NCBI GenBank assembly: GCA_949505625.1
Contig: CATBQD010000003.1
Span: 1 to 64,000 of the forward strand
Length of the DNA: 64,000 nt
Reading direction: 5' to 3'
From: an uncultured Bacilli bacterium
GTDB taxonomy: Bacteria > Bacillota_I > Bacilli_A > RF39 > UBA660
The notes under the pieces were generated by a model. It worked only from the letters and a program-made list of their open reading frames with translations. It had not been told where the DNA came from and searched no databases. Each line of letters starts with the position of its first letter. Positions within the stretch are counted from its first letter, which is position 1. Shown here piece by piece: positions 60,424 to 64,000 of this stretch. Position numbers and translations under genes: made by a program.

Positions 60424-61680
60424 ATGGTTCATAATGAATTTGTTCAGTGTAATGCTTGTAAAATGAAGATAAATCTTCGAATTCAGATTGGATACTTTGA
60501 TATTCCCTTTTATGTTTGTTGTCCTGAGTGCCATTCTACAATACATGGAAAGGTTCTTGTGAAAGGTAATAAAATCAATGTAGAAAATGCTAATATGATA
60601 CAATTTTCTAATGAAGAATTTTATTCAGTTGAATTATCAGCCGAATTTCCTACTAGAAAAGCAATTTATAAGAAAATGGCAGATATTGAGTATTCTCCAT
60701 ATATTAGAAATCATAGCTTTTATGGAGACCCAATAACGGCAACAATACGAACTCAAGAAGCAATGGTTTTTGCTAATTTTGCTCAATCTGGTTTGAATAA
60801 GATGAAGCAAAACTTTGAGTTGTTTTGGAATGACCAAGATAAGATTCTTTTTACAAGAATTGAGAATATGATTAAACAACAATCTCACATTCCTTTTTCA
60901 GAAATAAAGAACAAATTTGATGTGACAATAGCTTTGCATCAACTTTTACTTACTACAACAGGAATTTCAGTTATTATAGGTAAAGATAGTTTAAGGGAGT
61001 ATACAGAAATAGGAAAATTAGTGTTGGGAAGCCCAAATCTCTTTATTAAAATTGATGACTTTATCATCAATGGTGAAGTTGACTTTAATCATATCGAAAA
61101 AAAGGGATTTAAACTAATCGAGTTATTTGCAAAAATATATGAGCAATTGATTCCTGTGATAGCTCTTAAAAATGGAGATTTTCTTAAAAATATTGATAAA
61201 GATCAATATGGTATTATGACAGCTAACTTTGATGAATTGACAGACTTTTATGCTAAAAGTTATGAATGGATATTAGATAATCTTAAAATAATTTTGGGGC
61301 TTAATAACATTTTTGTTCGAGGTGATTCAACAAAATGTGTTAATGAAAAAAAATATCAAAATTTTATTAAGGAATCTAATGGAAACAAAATGAAAAATGG
61401 TTATATAGATGAAACCGAACCATTTAGTAAGCCTATTAGTAGTTTGAACAATCGAGTTAGAAATGCCATTCAACATTTTGATAGCGAGATTGACTATGAG
61501 ACACAATTAATTACTTTTAAAGATGGAAATAAGTCTGTTGATTTGTATTTGATAGAGTTTGCAGATTTATGTATAGAGAATTTCCGTATTATGTTTTATA
61601 TATTGGAATTAATATATAACTTAAGAAAATTAGATTTTATTCAAAAAAAGATTGTTCCAAGCTTTGTTGTAAAGGAATAA
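60424..61680 (+). CDS. zinc-ribbon protein with C-terminal HEPN-like motif
   Basis: 418 residues. An N-terminal zinc ribbon has CNAC (9-12) and CCPEC (33-36). A long helical middle follows, then near 345 the sequence NNRVRNAIQHFDSEIDYETQ: R-4x-H followed by an acidic turn, the pattern of HEPN ribonuclease domains. HEPN proteins often act in abortive infection or toxin systems, so an RNA-cleaving or regulatory role is inferred. GAGGAGG ribosome-binding site. No antitoxin partner is adjacent. Confidence 0.6.
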   Translation: MVHNEFVQCNACKMKINLRIQIGYFDIPFYVCCPECHSTIHGKVLVKGNKINVENANMIQFSNEEFYSVELSAEFPTRKAIYKKMADIEYSPYIRNHSFYGDPITATIRTQEAMVFANFAQSGLNKMKQNFELFWNDQDKILFTRIENMIKQQSHIPFSEIKNKFDVTIALHQLLLTTTGISVIIGKDSLREYTEIGKLVLGSPNLFIKIDDFIINGEVDFNHIEKKGFKLIELFAKIYEQLIPVIALKNGDFLKNIDKDQYGIMTANFDELTDFYAKSYEWILDNLKIILGLNNIFVRGDSTKCVNEKKYQNFIKESNGNKMKNGYIDETEPFSKPISSLNNRVRNAIQHFDSEIDYETQLITFKDGNKSVDLYLIEFADLCIENFRIMFYILELIYNLRKLDFIQKKIVPSFVVKE

Positions 61681-61712
61681 AAAAACAGCATAGTCATGAA
61701 CGACTATACTGC
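61681..61712 (-). terminator. terminator of the HD phosphohydrolase gene
   Basis: CAGTATAGTC / GACTATGCTG on minus with a 6-nt loop, then T7. On plus it directly follows the HEPN-like gene. Confidence 0.78.
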
Positions 61713-61766
61713 ACATTCCTAGATGGTATTTGTCTATTGCCTTTTTGTCGAAAGAGATAAAGTCTC

Positions 61767-63680
61767 TTATTCTTTTATTTTTTGATATCCAAATTGTTGG
61801 TCACATAACGTTAGAATTTGTTTTCTTGTTATTTCTGAAATTGAAGTAGAATTTAAAAGCGCTAAATCAATAAATACAATATTATTTTTAGAAATACAAA
61901 GCCTTTCAAAAAGTATAATAGGATCATAATTTTGAATATCAGCATTAGAGAGATTATTTTTTAATAATTCTTTTATTTTATTTAAAAATTGTTCTTTTAA
62001 ATAATAAGAATCAAAATTGATTTCTCTAAAACAAATACTTAATTCCTCACTAGAAAGAGTCATAAAGGTAGCAATATCAGTCCATTTTGTATCATATGTG
62101 TAAAAAGATAAAATAATGTAAAGTTGTGTTAAAGAGATAGAACGTTTTTTAGCGTATTCCTCTAAGGGTCGATTTTTTGAAAGATGTTCCAACAATGGAA
62201 TGATTTCTTGAAATATCAATTTATTAATAGGATTATTTTCTTCATATTCAGCAAAACTACAATCTAATAATACTTGTTCTGCATGAGTATAAAAATAATC
62301 ATGGAAAGCTTCTTTTAGTAATGGTTCATTTTTGAGCAATCTTGTACATTTTTTTCTATGAAATAAATAATACTTTTCTATTGGAGTAATATCTAAAGCC
62401 CGTTCTTTCATATTTTTAAAATCTGTTTTTATACCAGTTATTGGATCCATAAAAATAATATGTTCTTCAGCAGTACTTTTATAAATATTAATTTTTATTT
62501 TTGAATGCATTAGATCTGGATTGCTAGAAATTAATGTATCATAGTTTTTAGATGTTACTTCTTCTACAATAAATGGATGTATCATTCTTGCGTTAGAAGC
62601 CAAAAATTGTCTAGCACAAAACCTTAATTGTTCATTTTCAAACAATTCAGATATGTGAGCTACATTATGAATATCTTGATCAATATAATGAAAATAGTCT
62701 GGCAAAGGAATAGCGGCTTGTTTTTCTTTCATTTCTTTTAAGAATTGTTTAAACTGAATAACTGGTGTTAATAGATTGGCTAACTCATCTGGAATATGAT
62801 CTTGTTTTAATAATTGAACTCCATATTCATGTAATAACATATCATCTAAGACTCTTCCTGGTTCATTATATAAATGAATATAATTATAAGCTCTTTTTTT
62901 TATAAAACGTTCCATCTCATGAAAACAGTTTGGATGATAGAAAACTTTTCCATCTATCAACATAATGTTTTCAAAAATGACATAGATATCTTGAATTAGC
63001 TTTTGAACATTTTCCCAAGAATTTTCTGGAAATAATTTTTCATTTGATAACCAAGAATCAACAATTAAGAAAGCAGCACGATCTAAATCAAAAATGCCTT
63101 CTACCAATTCATGTAATCCATATGGTTCTTGTTCTTTAAAATGAATAATGTAATCTGTTAAACCTGGATGTATTCTTTCTAAATATGCTTTTAATTCTTC
63201 ATCTTCATTTAAGTTACGATTTCCAATATCTTCATGCATTCCTTTATAACCGTCAACCATTTCTTCAAAAGGATGGGAAAATGGTCCATGTCCATTATCG
63301 TGTAATAATAGTTTTAATAAAAATGCTGTTTTTGTTTTTGCGTCAATTTGATATCCATTTTTTTCTAATATTAATAATAAATCTACACCTAACATATATG
63401 CAAAACACATATGTTCATATCTTGAATCTTGCATTCTTTCATTTTGTTTATAAGAATGTGCTGTTTGTATTTTGTTATAAGAGGCATGCATAGATTTAGT
63501 TGTTAATAAATCAATAAAATTCCAAGGCATATAGATTGCCTTATTACAAACTGTTCCACAGTTATCTGGAAAACCTAACATTGTATAATGTGTTCCTAAT
63601 TCATGAAATAAATGATCATAGAATTCTTTATAAATTGTATTTCTATAGGGATTTAAATTATAAAAAGTATAATTGTTCAT
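61767..63680 (-). CDS. HD domain phosphohydrolase (SAMHD1/dGTPase-like)
   Basis: 637 residues from the ATG at 63680 (AGGTGATAGCT). HD motifs: RYEHMCFAYMLG (first His), LKLLLHDNGHGPFSHPFE (HD pair) and a downstream LVEGIFDLDRAAFLI (Asp). Proteins of this form hydrolyse dNTPs or related nucleotides. The C-terminal ~300 residues have no recognised domain. It is flanked by its own promoter and terminator. Whether it serves nucleotide balance or phage defence is open. Confidence 0.83.
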   Translation of the reverse strand: MNNYTFYNLNPYRNTIYKEFYDHLFHELGTHYTMLGFPDNCGTVCNKAIYMPWNFIDLLTTKSMHASYNKIQTAHSYKQNERMQDSRYEHMCFAYMLGVDLLLILEKNGYQIDAKTKTAFLLKLLLHDNGHGPFSHPFEEMVDGYKGMHEDIGNRNLNEDEELKAYLERIHPGLTDYIIHFKEQEPYGLHELVEGIFDLDRAAFLIVDSWLSNEKLFPENSWENVQKLIQDIYVIFENIMLIDGKVFYHPNCFHEMERFIKKRAYNYIHLYNEPGRVLDDMLLHEYGVQLLKQDHIPDELANLLTPVIQFKQFLKEMKEKQAAIPLPDYFHYIDQDIHNVAHISELFENEQLRFCARQFLASNARMIHPFIVEEVTSKNYDTLISSNPDLMHSKIKINIYKSTAEEHIIFMDPITGIKTDFKNMKERALDITPIEKYYLFHRKKCTRLLKNEPLLKEAFHDYFYTHAEQVLLDCSFAEYEENNPINKLIFQEIIPLLEHLSKNRPLEEYAKKRSISLTQLYIILSFYTYDTKWTDIATFMTLSSEELSICFREINFDSYYLKEQFLNKIKELLKNNLSNADIQNYDPIILFERLCISKNNIVFIDLALLNSTSISEITRKQILTLCDQQFGYQKIKE

Positions 63681-63699
63681 AGCTATCACCTGTTTAGAT

Positions 63700-63728
63700 A
63701 TTATAATTGAATGTTTATTCTTTTACAA
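63700..63728 (-). promoter_or_regulatory. promoter of the HD phosphohydrolase gene
   Basis: On minus: TTGTAA, 17 bases, TATAAT. Confidence 0.78.
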
Positions 63729-63746
63729 GTATTTTATGATAATTTA

Positions 63747-63755
63747 TGTTATAAT
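63747..63755 (+). promoter_or_regulatory. extended -10 element for the last gene
   Basis: TGTTATAAT, 26 bases before the ATG at 63781; no clear -35. Confidence 0.6.
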
Positions 63756-63780
63756 GAGAAATAGAAAAAGAGGAGTTGTC

Positions 63781-64000
63781 ATGACAGCATATAATAGAAC
63801 AATTTATGAATTTTTAAAGCAAAATGGAATTGATATCAATAACATTTCAAATAATGTTAATAGAAAATTGAATGCGCTTTCAAAAGAAACAATTTTGTCT
63901 AGTTATTTATATTCTGTTTATGAGCCAACCATAACAGAAACAGTTTCTATAAGAAATTTAGTTGGAACAAGTGCTATTGATTCAAAATATAGATGTGATA
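63781..64000 (+). CDS. hypothetical protein, 3' truncated by window edge
   Basis: 73 codons visible, open to the window end. ATG after AGAGGAG. Begins MTAYNRTIYEFLKQNGIDIN, then NRKLNALSKETILSSYLYS, and EPTITETVSIRNLV. Not recognised. Divergent from the HD phosphohydrolase. Too little is visible to judge function. Confidence 0.65.
   Translation, partial: MTAYNRTIYEFLKQNGIDINNISNNVNRKLNALSKETILSSYLYSVYEPTITETVSIRNLVGTSAIDSKYRCD

Noticed and set aside
1-64000. tRNA, rRNA, CRISPR arrays, insertion sequences
   Set aside because: No cloverleaf, rRNA core, regularly spaced direct repeats or transposase was seen on reading both strands; a tRNAscan or ISfinder run was not possible.

Overview
The window is AT-rich DNA from a spore-forming member of the Bacilli, most likely an uncultured gut lineage of the RF39/Erysipelotrichia type (inference from gene content; no marker phylogeny was possible). 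The genetic code is standard: TGA ends many genes, and prfB carries the RF2-type in-frame TGA with a programmed +1 frameshift, so this is not a code-4 Mollicute. Sporulation and coat genes are scattered through the window (yabG, yabP, yabQ, gerQ, and SpoVID-like and CotS/YutH-like genes). Many promoters carry an extended -10 box, TGNTATAAT.

Layout. 1-1.5 kb: 3' part of a modular surface protein. 1.7-8.1 kb: cell-wall glycosidase-like protein, YutD, prfB, a YitT transporter-like protein and ftsE-ftsX. 8.2-11.8 kb: ABC exporter, convergent RluA-type pseudouridine synthase, Ig-like surface protein. 11.9-15.3 kb: sporulation/division block yabG-veg-spoVG-yabP-yabQ-divIC, then lemA and gerQ. 15.5-19.1 kb: PduL, a YuzB-like protein, a duplicated-domain protein and a class A PBP. 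19.3-25.3 kb: ywiB-argS-rpoE, a nucleotide-handling trio (NT5C-like, Nudix, 2H), prfA-prmC. 25.4-29.5 kb: DUF4026 protein, Ord-like dehydrogenase, ABCG transporter.

29.5-33.6 kb is the most unusual protein-coding stretch. A retron, with an msr-msd RNA closed by an 11-bp a1/a2 stem and followed by its reverse transcriptase, is placed head-to-tail with a U32 (RlhA/TrhP-like) protein and a Sir2 deacylase. 34.2-37.3 kb on the minus strand is a VTC / DUF4956 / Cthe_2159-like cluster. 37.7-42.5 kb holds lon, an unknown gene, and a SpoVID-like/CotS-like pair. 42.9-51.1 kb holds mutM, a hydrolase, two pilin-type proteins, pyk, cls and clpP. 51.2-55.1 kb holds a nucleoside kinase, gapA and an FkbM methyltransferase. 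55.6-64 kb holds a kinase-like protein, a DUF2207-like membrane protein, rpsD with a structured leader, ezrA, a zinc-ribbon/HEPN-like protein, an HD phosphohydrolase and a 3'-truncated gene.

Two intergenic regions (33.6-33.95 kb and 55.2-55.53 kb) each look like an unannotated type I toxin-antitoxin locus. Each has a tiny hydrophobic MKK...-type peptide whose Shine-Dalgarno is locked in a hairpin, its own promoter, and a convergent short RNA with its own promoter and terminator. A related ~80-bp hairpin repeat occurs at 1.54 and 55.54 kb. No rRNA, tRNA, CRISPR array or insertion sequence was seen.
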